Of a stretch of DNA of 36,427 nt, positions 23,894 to 31,880 are shown one piece after another. The stretch's first letter is position 1. Each line of letters begins with the position of its first letter. The position numbers and the translations under genes were made by a program. The notes under the pieces were generated by a model. It was given only the letters and a program-made list of their open reading frames with translations. It had not been told where the DNA came from and searched no databases. Source of the stretch: Sphingopyxis panaciterrulae (GTDB lineage: Bacteria; Pseudomonadota; Alphaproteobacteria; Sphingomonadales; Sphingomonadaceae); the NCBI RefSeq assembly GCF_014199295.1, contig NZ_JACIJH010000023.1, positions 1-36,427 of the forward strand, written 5' to 3'.

Positions 23894-24512
23894 CGACATC
23901 GATTCCGATTATGCCGCCGCCGGTTTCAACGGCTCGCTGCCCTTCGGCCGGTCGCCCGCGGTCATCGTGATCGACGTGGTGATGGCCTATATCGACCCCG
24001 CGTCGCCGCTCTACCTCGGCCCCGACAATGCGCTGCCGGAACTGGTGCGGCTGACCAAAGCCGCGCGACAGGCCGGCGCGCCGGTCTTCTTCACCAATAT
24101 CTCCTACGCGCCCGGCGGCCGCGAAGGCGGCCTCTTCTATCGCAAAGTGCCCGCGCTGAAGGCCTTTCACGCCGGATCGCCGCTCGGCGCTTTTCCGCCG
24201 CAGCTCATGCCGCAACCCGGCGACCATGTCGTCGGCAAATTCTATCCCTCGGCCTTTTTCGGCACCGCGCTGGCCCCGATGCTGCACGCCATGGGGGTCG
24301 ATACGCTGCTGCTCACCGGTTATTCGACCTCGGGCTGCGTGCGCGCCAGCGCCCTCGACGCGCTGTGCCACGGCTTCGCGCCTTATGTCGTGCGCGACTG
24401 CTGCGCCGACCGCGATCCGCGCCCGCACGAGGGCAATCTGTTCGACATGCAGGCCAAGATGGCCGAGGTCGTCGACACCGACCGCGCCATCGCCTTGCTG
24501 CGCGGCGACTGA
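23886..24512 (+). CDS. Isochorismatase-fold amidohydrolase 1 (N-carbamoylsarcosine/maleamate amidase type)
   Basis: The 208-residue protein has the cysteine hydrolase triad D30 (VIVIDVVMAY), K118 (VVGKFYPSAFF) and C151 (GYSTSGCVRASALDA), all in standard context. Family members cleave amides such as maleamate, nicotinamide and N-carbamoylsarcosine. Here it would open the half-amide released by the PuuE-like enzyme, giving a free diacid and ammonia; that is inferred from order and family. ATG 23886 overlaps the lyase stop by 8 bp. It is convergent with the flavoprotein gene, 4 bp apart. Confidence 0.87.
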   Translation: MPDDIDSDYAAAGFNGSLPFGRSPAVIVIDVVMAYIDPASPLYLGPDNALPELVRLTKAARQAGAPVFFTNISYAPGGREGGLFYRKVPALKAFHAGSPLGAFPPQLMPQPGDHVVGKFYPSAFFGTALAPMLHAMGVDTLLLTGYSTSGCVRASALDALCHGFAPYVVRDCCADRDPRPHEGNLFDMQAKMAEVVDTDRAIALLRGD

Positions 24513-24516
24513 CCCG

Positions 24517-25920
24517 CTAGGCCGATATAATCCTCGCCGCCGTTTCACCGGCCAGGCGGCCAAAGGTCGTCGCGGTCAGCAACCCGTTCCCCGCCATATA
24601 TCCTTCCGCCGCGTCGCCCGATATGCCGCGAGCGGCGCCGCCGCCCGCGAGCAGATTGGGCAACGGCGACCCGTCCCGGCGCAATACGCGCGCGGCCATG
24701 TCGATGCAAAGGCCGCCCTGCGTATGGAAAAGCGCGCCGGTAACCCGGGCGGCACGATAGGGTGGCTCCAGCGGTGGGTGACCGGTAAAATCACGCCCGA
24801 ACGGATCGCTTTCCTCGCCTTCGACGCAGCGCCGGACGCTCGCGACGGTCTGCTCCAGCGCCGCGAGCGGCAGCTTCGTCGCCGCTGCCAGTTCGGCAAG
24901 GTCTGCGGCCTCGACCACTGCCCCGGCACGCAAAGCGTCCTGATAATCCTCGAACGCCAGCATCATCTGATGGCGCTGCTCGTCGAAAATCGACCAGGCG
25001 ATCCTTTCGGGTTGCGCGTTCACGCGCGCCGCCTGCTCGGAATAGCCCGACGCCTCGTTGGAAAAGCGCTGTCCGGCCAGATTGACCTGGAAACCGCCAT
25101 TCATGATCAGCGGCCACAGGATCGGAATGCCGTGGCCGGCTGCCAGCCCACCGTGCCCCTGATAGGCCGCGAGATCCGCCATCCCGGCCCCCAGCGCCTC
25201 GCCCCAGCGGATCGCGTCGCCGCGATTGCCCGGATGGCCGTGATAGGTCGCGCCGCCCATTTCCGGGATCAGGCTGGCAACCATGTCGGCCGCGCCGCCG
25301 AAGCCGGAGCAGGCGAGAACCAGCGCCTTGCAGCCAATATCGTCATGGCTGCCGTCAGGCCGGCACAGCCGCACGCCGCGCACGGTGCCGTCGGGGTCGG
25401 CGAACAGGCTTTCGACAACAGCTTCGGTGAGGATCGGGATGCCGGCGGCTTCGGCGGCGCTTTCCAGCGCCGCCATCAGTTCGCCGCCGGTGCGGTGCGG
25501 CGTGCCATACATGCGCATCGCGCTGTGTCCGGGATAGAGAAAGCCGTCGATCAGTTGCAGCGGCACACCATGGCTGTCGCGCATCCAGGCGATGGTCGCC
25601 GCCGATTCGCGCGCGATGCCCAGCGCGATGTCGGGATCGGTGCGGCCCTTCGTCTTCTTCAGGATATCGGCTGCAAAGATTTCGGGGCTGTCCTCTATAC
25701 CCGCGGCCGCCTGTTCGGGCGTTCCCGCGGCGGGGATCAGACCGGTCGACATCGCCGTCGAGCCGAGCAGCGACCGGTCGCGCTCGATCACCAGCACCTC
25801 CGCGCCGGCATCGGCGGCCGCGAGCGCGGCACATAGTCCGGTGCCGCCGCCGCCGACCACGATCACCGCGACCTCCATGGCGAAGGCGCGTCCTTCGGCC
25901 GCCAAAATCGCTTCGGTCAT
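24517..25920 (-). CDS. FAD-binding dehydrogenase of the fumarate reductase / TcuA type
   Basis: The 467-residue protein has the N-terminal dinucleotide motif VVGGGGTG (21-28), the FAD cap region, an FHTQGGL motif like that of the fumarate reductase/succinate dehydrogenase flavoprotein active site, and the C-terminal LAGGGAARGISGDAAEGYMAGNGL flavin loop. Length and pattern match tricarballylate dehydrogenase TcuA and fumarate-reductase-like relatives. It would oxidise or reduce the C=C bond of a di- or tricarboxylate. The ATG overlaps the LeuD1 stop by 4 bp, so it is coupled to the hydratase pair. It may feed that enzyme an unsaturated acid. Direction of the reaction is uncertain. Confidence 0.85.
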   Translation of the reverse strand: MTEAILAAEGRAFAMEVAVIVVGGGGTGLCAALAAADAGAEVLVIERDRSLLGSTAMSTGLIPAAGTPEQAAAGIEDSPEIFAADILKKTKGRTDPDIALGIARESAATIAWMRDSHGVPLQLIDGFLYPGHSAMRMYGTPHRTGGELMAALESAAEAAGIPILTEAVVESLFADPDGTVRGVRLCRPDGSHDDIGCKALVLACSGFGGAADMVASLIPEMGGATYHGHPGNRGDAIRWGEALGAGMADLAAYQGHGGLAAGHGIPILWPLIMNGGFQVNLAGQRFSNEASGYSEQAARVNAQPERIAWSIFDEQRHQMMLAFEDYQDALRAGAVVEAADLAELAAATKLPLAALEQTVASVRRCVEGEESDPFGRDFTGHPPLEPPYRAARVTGALFHTQGGLCIDMAARVLRRDGSPLPNLLAGGGAARGISGDAAEGYMAGNGLLTATTFGRLAGETAARIISA

Positions 25921-26552
25921 CGTCCAGTCTCCAGATATATCCAAGGGCGGCGTGCCCGGTCGGCTTCGCGCCATGCCGCGATGCGGTCGCGGTGCTGCAG
26001 CGTCAGGTCGATCGCGTCCCAGCCGTTGCGCAGCATCAGCCGGCTGTCGTCTTCCAGCGCGAAGGCGAACGGACCGGCGCCGGCCATCTCGACCGTCATC
26101 GAGTCGAGATCGACCGTGACCGGCTCTGCCTCCTCGCGCAGCGCTGCGTCCCCCAGCGTCCGGGCTTCTTCGGCCGCGAGCTGGACCGGCACGATGCCGT
26201 TGCGGATGCAATTGCCCCGAAAGATCGGGTTGAACGAAGGCGCGATCACCGCACGGAATCCATATTCGCGAAGCGCCCACACCGCATGCTCGCGGCTCGA
26301 CCCGCAGCCGACATTCTGGCCGGCGATGAGGATCTTCGCATCCGCATAGGGTGCGCGGTTCATCAGGAAGTCCGGCGATTTTTCGCGACTGCCGACCGCG
26401 ACATAGCGCCAGCCGGCGAACAGGCCGTCGGCCAGGCCGGTCTTGCCCACCGTCTTCATCTCGCGCGAGGGGATGATGATATCGGTGTCGATATTGTCGA
26501 ACATCAACGGCAGCGCGACGGCGGTCAGGCGCGAGAAGGCTTCCATGGTCAT
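25917..26552 (-). CDS. LeuD-like small subunit of an aconitase-family hydratase (copy 1)
   Basis: The 211-residue protein has NIDTDIIIPSREMKTVGKTGLADGLF at the N-terminus and GQNVGCGSSREHAVWAL in the swivel domain, the hallmark of LeuD/aconitase domain 4. The loop after IIP, which sets substrate choice in LeuD and homoaconitase, reads SREMK rather than the KQFLK-type sequence of isopropylmalate isomerase. ATG 26552 overlaps the LeuC1 stop and has GGGAGAGG upstream. Dimethylmaleate, citraconate, maleate or a larger substituted maleate are possible substrates. Leucine biosynthesis is unlikely here, with no leuA or leuB nearby. Confidence 0.87.
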   Translation of the reverse strand: MTMEAFSRLTAVALPLMFDNIDTDIIIPSREMKTVGKTGLADGLFAGWRYVAVGSREKSPDFLMNRAPYADAKILIAGQNVGCGSSREHAVWALREYGFRAVIAPSFNPIFRGNCIRNGIVPVQLAAEEARTLGDAALREEAEPVTVDLDSMTVEMAGAGPFAFALEDDSRLMLRNGWDAIDLTLQHRDRIAAWREADRARRPWIYLETGR

Positions 26553-27943
26553 GCCTCTCCCTTCGCCCGCGGATCGACGATGCGGCCGGCGATCGCCGAG
26601 GCGGCGACCAGTTCGGGCGACCCGATATGCGTGCGGGTTTCCGGCCCTTGCCGGCTTTCGAAATTGCGATTGGTGGTCGATACGACCCGTTCGCGCAGGC
26701 CGAAACTTTCCCCGCCGGCAAAGAAGCACATCGAACAGCCGGGCTCGCGCCATTCGAACCCCGCCTCGACCAGCGTCGCCGCGATGCCCTCGGCCTCGGC
26801 GGCGCGCTTGACCGCGCCCGAGCCCGGCACGCAGATCGCGCGGACGCCCGGCGCGACCTTGCGCCCCTTCACGACCGCGGCGGCACGGCGCAGGTCGGAC
26901 AGCCGGCTGTTCGTGCACGAGCCGATGAAGGCGGCGTCGATCGGCAGACCGATCAGTGCCGCCCCCTCCTCAATCGCCATATAGTCGAGCGCGCGCCGGT
27001 GGTTGGCGGCCGCCCCCTCGCCCGCCGACGGAACCGCGCCGGTGATCGGAACCGCCTGTTGCGGGCTGGTCCCCCAGCTTATCATCGGGGCGACCTCTGC
27101 CGCATCCACCGTGACCTCGCGATCGAAGCGCGCATCCGGATGGCTCGCCAGCCCGCGCCACTGCGCGACCGCCGCGTCCCATGCCGCGCCATGGGGCGCG
27201 AAGGGACGCCCTTCCAGCGCCGCGAACACTTGCTCGTCGGGCGCGATGATCGCGCAGAAAGCCGACATTTCGGTCGCCATGTTGCAGAGCGTCTGGCGTT
27301 GTTCGATATCGAGCGCCGCGACGCCCTCGCCCGCGAACTCGACCGCATGACCCTGCGCGCCGTCCGAGCCCACCAGAGCGATGATGTGCAGCGCCAGATC
27401 CTTGGCGCCGACACCGTCCGCCAGCCGCCCGGTCACGGTAACCCGCATCGTCGCGGGCTTGCGCACGCGAAGGGTGCCCGTCGCCAGCGCATGCTCGGCC
27501 TCGCTCGACCCGATGCCCCAGGCGAGCGCGCCGAACGCCCCCTGGGTGCCGGTGTGGCTGTCGGGACAGACGAGCGTCGCGCCGGGCAGGACGATGGCCT
27601 GTTCGGGCGATATCACATGGCAGATGCCCTGCCGTTCGTCGCCCAGGTCGAACAGGGCGATACCCGCCGCCCGCGCCGCCGCGCGCGTTTCGGTGATGAA
27701 GGCGGTGCCGGTCGGCATCAGCGTCCGGTCCGACCGGCCCGGCAGCGTGTCGACGATATGATCCATGACGGCGAAGGCCTGCCTGGGTGCCATCACCGTA
27801 CGGCCGGCGGCGGCAAGGCTCTTGAGCGCGACACCGCCGGTGCGCTCGTGCAGCATCACCCGGTCGATGGCGATCAGGCCGATACCGTCGCCGATATCGG
27901 CGATCAGATGCTCGCTCCATAAAATATCGAACAGCGTGTCCAT
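26549..27943 (-). CDS. LeuC-like large subunit of an aconitase-family hydratase (copy 1)
   Basis: The 464-residue protein is the [4Fe-4S] subunit of a LeuCD-type dehydratase. Cluster cysteines are C343 (IGSCTNSR), C403 and C406 (EPGCSMC). CPDSHTGTQGAFGALAWGIGSSEAEH is the usual substrate-proximal segment. It would hydrate or dehydrate a maleate/malate-type diacid together with LeuD1. The start ATG at 27943 is preferred to the GTG directly before it. The promoter on this side contains TATAAT on the minus strand (27962-27967), giving a short leader. It heads the leuC1-leuD1-flavoprotein operon. Confidence 0.9.
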   Translation of the reverse strand: MDTLFDILWSEHLIADIGDGIGLIAIDRVMLHERTGGVALKSLAAAGRTVMAPRQAFAVMDHIVDTLPGRSDRTLMPTGTAFITETRAAARAAGIALFDLGDERQGICHVISPEQAIVLPGATLVCPDSHTGTQGAFGALAWGIGSSEAEHALATGTLRVRKPATMRVTVTGRLADGVGAKDLALHIIALVGSDGAQGHAVEFAGEGVAALDIEQRQTLCNMATEMSAFCAIIAPDEQVFAALEGRPFAPHGAAWDAAVAQWRGLASHPDARFDREVTVDAAEVAPMISWGTSPQQAVPITGAVPSAGEGAAANHRRALDYMAIEEGAALIGLPIDAAFIGSCTNSRLSDLRRAAAVVKGRKVAPGVRAICVPGSGAVKRAAEAEGIAATLVEAGFEWREPGCSMCFFAGGESFGLRERVVSTTNRNFESRQGPETRTHIGSPELVAASAIAGRIVDPRAKGEA

Positions 27944-27956
27944 CACTCGGCCATCT

Positions 27957-27981
27957 CAATTATTATAGTTATAGATCAAAT
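27957..27981 (-). promoter_or_regulatory. Class 2 element at the leuC1 promoter (CAATT-N10-TAGATCAAAT)
   Basis: On the plus strand the site reads CAATT, ten bases, then TAGATCAAAT. The same arrangement with identical spacing recurs upstream of the HMG-CoA-lyase-like gene, where 19 of 25 positions agree. Here it covers a TATAAT -10 candidate (27962-27967, minus strand) for leuC1. The orientation relative to the downstream gene is the same at both places. Confidence 0.55.
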
Positions 27982-28021
27982 AAAATCTCGCACCCCATAT
28001 CGCCAACCGCCCGCGCCAGGA

Positions 28022-28038
28022 ATCTCGCACAGCGGATA
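28022..28038. promoter_or_regulatory. Class 1 half-site upstream of leuC1 (ATCTC-GCACAGC-GGATA)
   Basis: The right arm GGATA and a CACAGC spacer match the repeated operator, but the left arm does not. It lies about 80 bp upstream of leuC1, between that gene and the end of the CoA-transferase gene. It may be a degenerate operator. Confidence 0.3.
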
Positions 28039-28064
28039 CGAACGAAACGGGGCGCTGGCGGGAA

Positions 28065-29276
28065 TCAGCCGAGCGCGCCCGACCGGCGCAGCGTCACGAT
28101 ATCGTCGGCGGAATAGCCTGCCTCGGCCAGTATCGCGTCGCCGTGCGCGCCGGGGTGCGGCACGTCCTGCCGGACGCCCGACCGCGCCCCGTCGATCTCG
28201 ACCGGCAGCGCCGGCATCTTCGTCGACCGCCCATCGGCCAGCGTGATCGGCACCAGCCCGCCTTCGTTCAGATGCGGGTCGTCGAACAGGTCGCCGGGCT
28301 TGGCGATCGGCGCGAAGGGAAGCCCCGCGCGTTCGAGGCGTTCGACCAGCTCCGACCGCTCGGTCGCCGCGAACAGGGCGCGCACGACGGGCAGAATCCG
28401 GTCGCGCGCCAGCACCCGCTGATTGTTCGCCGCAAGGTCGGGATCGGTACCGATATCGCCAAGATCGAACAGCTTGCAAAAGGTCTGCCACTGGCTGTCG
28501 GTGACCACCCCGACGAACAATTGCTCGTCGGCGCGGGCGGTTTCGAACACATCATAGATCGCCCAGGCGGAAACGCGCACCGGCATCGGCGCGGTCAGCA
28601 CGCCGGTCACCGCCTGCTGCGCCATATGCTGGCCGACCAGAAAGGCCGTCGTTTCGAACAGCGAGCATTTGACCGCCCCGCCCCGGCCGGTGCGATGACG
28701 CCGCTCCAGCGCCGCAAGGATCGCGATCGCGCCGAACATGCCCCCGGTGATGTCGACCACCGAACTGCCCGCTCGCAGCGGCCGTCCCGGCGGGCCGGTC
28801 ATATAGGCGAGCCCGCCCATCATCTGGGTGACTTCGTCGAGCGCGGTGCGATGGCCATAGGGGCCGGCCAGAAAACCCTTCGCCGAACAATAGATGAGAC
28901 CCGGATTGCTCTCGGCAAAGCTGTCCGCACCCAGCCCCATGCGTTCGAGCGCGCCGGGGCGGAAATTCTCGATCACCACGTCGGCGCCGTCGATCAGCCG
29001 CCGCGCCGCGATCAGGCCATCGGGGCTCTTCAGGTCGAGGCAGATGCTGCGCTTGTTGCGGTTGAACATCGGGAAATAACCCGCCCCCGACCCGAGCAGG
29101 GTCCGGGTGTGGTCGCCCCCGACCGGCTCGACCTTTATGACGTCGGCGCCGAGGTCGGCCAGCACCACGCCGGCGGTCGGCCCCATGACCATATGAGTGA
29201 ATTCGATGACCCGGACCCCGGCGAGCGGCAGGTCGGCGTCGGAAAGAGAGGGTGCGATGATCCTGATCCTCGACAA
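28065..29276 (-). CDS. CaiB/BaiF family (class III) CoA-transferase
   Basis: The 403-residue protein shows LAGVRVIEFTHMVMGPTAGVVLADLGADVIKVEP near the N-terminus and the active-site aspartate D147 in GHRTALDEVTQMMGGLAYMTG, followed by GRGGAVKCSLFETTA, all typical of formyl-CoA/succinyl-CoA:dicarboxylate CoA-transferases. It would activate a di- or hydroxy-diacid as a CoA thioester for the neighbouring lyase-like enzyme. The only start codon compatible with the conserved N-terminus is TTG at 29276, with no clear ribosome site, so the start is uncertain and translation may be weak. It diverges from the lyase operon. Confidence 0.88.
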   Translation of the reverse strand: MSRIRIIAPSLSDADLPLAGVRVIEFTHMVMGPTAGVVLADLGADVIKVEPVGGDHTRTLLGSGAGYFPMFNRNKRSICLDLKSPDGLIAARRLIDGADVVIENFRPGALERMGLGADSFAESNPGLIYCSAKGFLAGPYGHRTALDEVTQMMGGLAYMTGPPGRPLRAGSSVVDITGGMFGAIAILAALERRHRTGRGGAVKCSLFETTAFLVGQHMAQQAVTGVLTAPMPVRVSAWAIYDVFETARADEQLFVGVVTDSQWQTFCKLFDLGDIGTDPDLAANNQRVLARDRILPVVRALFAATERSELVERLERAGLPFAPIAKPGDLFDDPHLNEGGLVPITLADGRSTKMPALPVEIDGARSGVRQDVPHPGAHGDAILAEAGYSADDIVTLRRSGALG

Positions 29277-29284
29277 GGGGGTTG

Positions 29285-29309
29285 ATTTGATCTAGATTTA
29301 ATACAATTG
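29285..29309 (+). promoter_or_regulatory. Class 2 element in the CoA-transferase/lyase divergent promoter
   Basis: The plus strand reads ATTTGATCTA, ten bases, then AATTG, which is the reverse complement form of the element at 27957-27981. It ends 17-29 bp upstream of the lyase start and begins 8 bp from the CoA-transferase start codon. A TACAAT hexamer (29302-29307) could serve as -10 for the lyase operon. Confidence 0.55.
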
Positions 29310-29338
29310 AAAAATCACAGTGGCAAGTGAGTGACGAC

Positions 29339-30310
29339 ATGACAGGCGATTTGACGACCCCGATCGACATATTGGTCAGCGAGGTCGGACCGCGCGACGG
29401 ACTGCAGAATGTCGAGGCGATCATGCCGATCGCCGCGCGCAAGGCATGGATCGACGCCGAGGCCGCAGCCGGTGTGCGCGAGATCGAGGTCGGCAGCTTC
29501 GTGCCCGCGAAGCTGCTGCCGCAACTGGCGGGAACGGCAGAGGTCGTCGCCCACGCGCGGACCATTCCGGGGCTGACGGTCGCGGCGCTGGTGCCGAATG
29601 CTCGCGGCGCCCGCGACGCCATCGCCGCCGGCGCGCACAAGATCACGCTGCCGCTGTCGGTGTCCGAAACGCACAGCCTGCGCAATCTGCGCCGCACCCA
29701 CGAACAGGTGCTGGCCGAAGCCGCCGAGATCGTCGCCATGATCCGCGACCTGCCCGCCGAGCGGCGCCCCCATTTCGAGGGCAGCCTGTCCACCGCCTTC
29801 GGCTGCACGCTGGAGGGTGCGATTCCCGACGCACAGATATTGCGGCTGGCCGAGGCGCTGATGGCCGCCGGCTGCGACGAGGTCGGCATCGCCGACACCA
29901 CCGGCTATGCCGACCCGGCTTCGGTCAAGCGTCTGATCCGCATCCTGCGCGGCGCCGTGGGCGATGAAGCGGTCCAGGGCATCCACCTGCACAACACGCG
30001 CGGACTGGGCCTTGCCAATGTCCTCGCCGCGCTCGACGCCGGGTTGACGACGGTCGATTCGTCGCTGGGCGGGCTCGGTGGCTGCCCGTTCGCACCGGGC
30101 GCCAGCGGCAATATCGTGACCGAGGATCTGGTGTTCATGCTGGAGGCGATGGGCCTGCGCACCGGCATCGACATCGACGCGCTGTCCGCAGTGCGAGAAA
30201 TATTGAACGACAATCTGCCCGGCGAGCCCCTTTACGGCTTCATTCCCGACGCGGGCCTGCCGCTGGGTTTCAGGACCGCATCACAGCCAAGCGAGGTAGA
30301 GGCAGCATGA
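29339..30310 (+). CDS. HMG-CoA lyase-like (DRE-TIM) enzyme
   Basis: The 323-residue protein contains EVGPRDGLQN (R19-D20), the metal-binding pair H216 and H218 (IHLHNTRG) and the signature GCPFAPGASGNIVTEDLV with C249. These are the catalytic residues of 3-hydroxy-3-methylglutaryl-CoA lyase. The pairing with a CaiB-type transferase suggests cleavage of a tertiary hydroxyacyl-CoA, such as a citramalyl-CoA-type or larger alkylmalyl-CoA, to a 2-oxoacid and an acyl-CoA. HMG-CoA itself is possible. ATG 29339 is chosen; GTG 29327 in frame would add four residues. It is the first gene of the set B operon. Confidence 0.88.
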   Translation: MTGDLTTPIDILVSEVGPRDGLQNVEAIMPIAARKAWIDAEAAAGVREIEVGSFVPAKLLPQLAGTAEVVAHARTIPGLTVAALVPNARGARDAIAAGAHKITLPLSVSETHSLRNLRRTHEQVLAEAAEIVAMIRDLPAERRPHFEGSLSTAFGCTLEGAIPDAQILRLAEALMAAGCDEVGIADTTGYADPASVKRLIRILRGAVGDEAVQGIHLHNTRGLGLANVLAALDAGLTTVDSSLGGLGGCPFAPGASGNIVTEDLVFMLEAMGLRTGIDIDALSAVREILNDNLPGEPLYGFIPDAGLPLGFRTASQPSEVEAA

Positions 30311-30987
30311 CGACCCCCGGCACGAAGATGATCCGCGAGAACCGGACCGCCCGCGAATTGTTCGAAGAGGTGATGGCGAATCCGGCCCGCAGGAAATTCG
30401 GCTTCGGGGAGAAGCTGGCCATCGTGAACGTCGATTTCCAGCAGGCCTATACGCGGATCGACCTGTTCAAGACCGCTTATGAAACCGACCCGGCCCAGAT
30501 CGCTTATGCGAACAGGATTTCGCGGCTCGCGCGCGCCAAAGGCATGCCGGTGATCTGGAGCCGCGTCGGATACAAGGCCGATGCCGGCGACGCGGGGGTC
30601 TGGGGCACGCGCACCGACACGCCCGATTCGCTGCAGAACATCAAATACGACAGTGAACGCCACGCCTACGATCCGCGCTGCGAGATCGACCCCGACGACC
30701 TGCAATTCACCAAGCGCATGCCCTCGGCCTTTTTCGAAACGCCGCTCAGCAGCTATCTGCGCTGGCACAAGGTCGATACGGTGGTGGTGACGGGAGGCAG
30801 CACGTCGGGCTGCGTGCGTGCGACGGCGGTCGATGCGCTGTCCTATGGCTTTCGCACGATCGTCCCGATCGAGACCTGCGCCGACAAGCATGAAAGCTAT
30901 CATTTCGCGAATCTGACCGACCTGCAGCTCAAATATGCCGACGTCGAGCCGGTGCAGGCGGTGATCGACTGGCTGGAGGCCCGCTGA
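30307..30987 (+). CDS. Isochorismatase-fold amidohydrolase 2
   Basis: The 226-residue protein has the triad D43 (AIVNVDFQQAY), K136 (FTKRMPSAFF) and C169 (GGSTSGCVRATAVDAL). It is closer to N-carbamoylsarcosine amidohydrolases in the N-terminal extension and loop lengths than to amidase 1. It would hydrolyse an amide or carbamoyl group, probably the half-amide formed by one of the PuuE-like enzymes that follow. It begins in an ATGA overlap with the lyase stop and ends 1 bp into the next gene, so it lies in a fully coupled operon. Confidence 0.87.
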   Translation: MTTPGTKMIRENRTARELFEEVMANPARRKFGFGEKLAIVNVDFQQAYTRIDLFKTAYETDPAQIAYANRISRLARAKGMPVIWSRVGYKADAGDAGVWGTRTDTPDSLQNIKYDSERHAYDPRCEIDPDDLQFTKRMPSAFFETPLSSYLRWHKVDTVVVTGGSTSGCVRATAVDALSYGFRTIVPIETCADKHESYHFANLTDLQLKYADVEPVQAVIDWLEAR

Positions 30988-31880
30988 TGCAGGAAGGTCA
31001 GTCCGACCCCGGTCTTTACGATTTCGCGCCCTGGCGGGGTCGCCCGAAGATCGTCTGGCCGCAAGGCAAGACGGTCGCGGTATGGGTCGCCCCCAACCTG
31101 GAATTTTACGAACTCGATCCGCCCGCGAACCCGTTGCGCAAGAGCTGGGCGAAGCCGCACCCCGATGTCGTCGGCTATTCGCACCGCGACCACGCCAACC
31201 GCGTCTCGCACTGGCGGATGGCCGACGTCATGACCCGCCACGGCTTTCCGGGATCGGTCAGCCTGTCGGTGGCGCTGTGCGACCATATCCCCGAGGTGGT
31301 CGAGGACGCACGCCAGCGCGGCTGGGAATTCTTCAGCCACGGCATCTACAACACCCGCTACAGCTATGGCATGGACGAGGCGCAGGAACGCGCGATCATC
31401 GAGGATTCGATCCGCACCGTGCGCGCCGCGACGGGGCAGACGATCCGCGGCTGGCTTGCCCCCGCGCTGACCCATACGCCGCGCACGCTCGACCTGATCG
31501 CCGAATATGGCCTCGATTACACCTGCGACCTGTATCACGACGACCAGCCGACGGCGGTCAAGGTGAAGAGCGGAACGCTGACCGCGATCCCCTACAGCCT
31601 GGAGGTCAACGACCATTACGGCTTCTTCGTCTATAACATGAGCCCCCGCGACTATGCCGATACGCTGATCCGCCAGTTCGAACGGCTGGCGGCGGAAGGC
31701 GAGGCGTCGGGCACCGTGATGTGCATCCCGCTGCACAGCTATCTGATCGGCCAGCCGCATCGCATCGGACCGTTCGAGGAGGTGCTGCGCCATATCGCCG
31801 CCGACGGCCGCGCATGGATCGCCCGCGCGGGCGAGATCGTCGACGCCTGGCGCGCGCAAACCACGGGAGCCGGCGCATGA
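30987..31880 (+). CDS. PuuE-like polysaccharide-deacetylase-fold hydrolase, copy 2
   Basis: The 297-residue protein has VAVWVAPNLEFYELD, then WEFFSHGIYNTRYSYGM and RGWLAPALTHTPRTLDLIAEYGLDYTCDLYHDDQPTAV. The last segment aligns very well with PuuE allantoinase. It ends with a MCIPLHSYLIGQPHRIGPFEEVLRHI helix typical of the group. The predicted activity is hydrolysis of a cyclic imide or ureide. TGATG links it to the amidase before it and ATGA links it to the third copy behind it. Cell-wall deacetylation is unlikely, because there is no signal peptide and the TFDDG metal motif is absent. Confidence 0.82.
   Translation: MQEGQSDPGLYDFAPWRGRPKIVWPQGKTVAVWVAPNLEFYELDPPANPLRKSWAKPHPDVVGYSHRDHANRVSHWRMADVMTRHGFPGSVSLSVALCDHIPEVVEDARQRGWEFFSHGIYNTRYSYGMDEAQERAIIEDSIRTVRAATGQTIRGWLAPALTHTPRTLDLIAEYGLDYTCDLYHDDQPTAVKVKSGTLTAIPYSLEVNDHYGFFVYNMSPRDYADTLIRQFERLAAEGEASGTVMCIPLHSYLIGQPHRIGPFEEVLRHIAADGRAWIARAGEIVDAWRAQTTGAGA

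Noticed and set aside
24517..26721. A single 734-residue LeuD-flavoprotein fusion
   Set aside because: The long frame is an open frame running through leuD1 out of phase; the flavoprotein has its own ATG at 25920 in a 4-bp overlap with leuD1.
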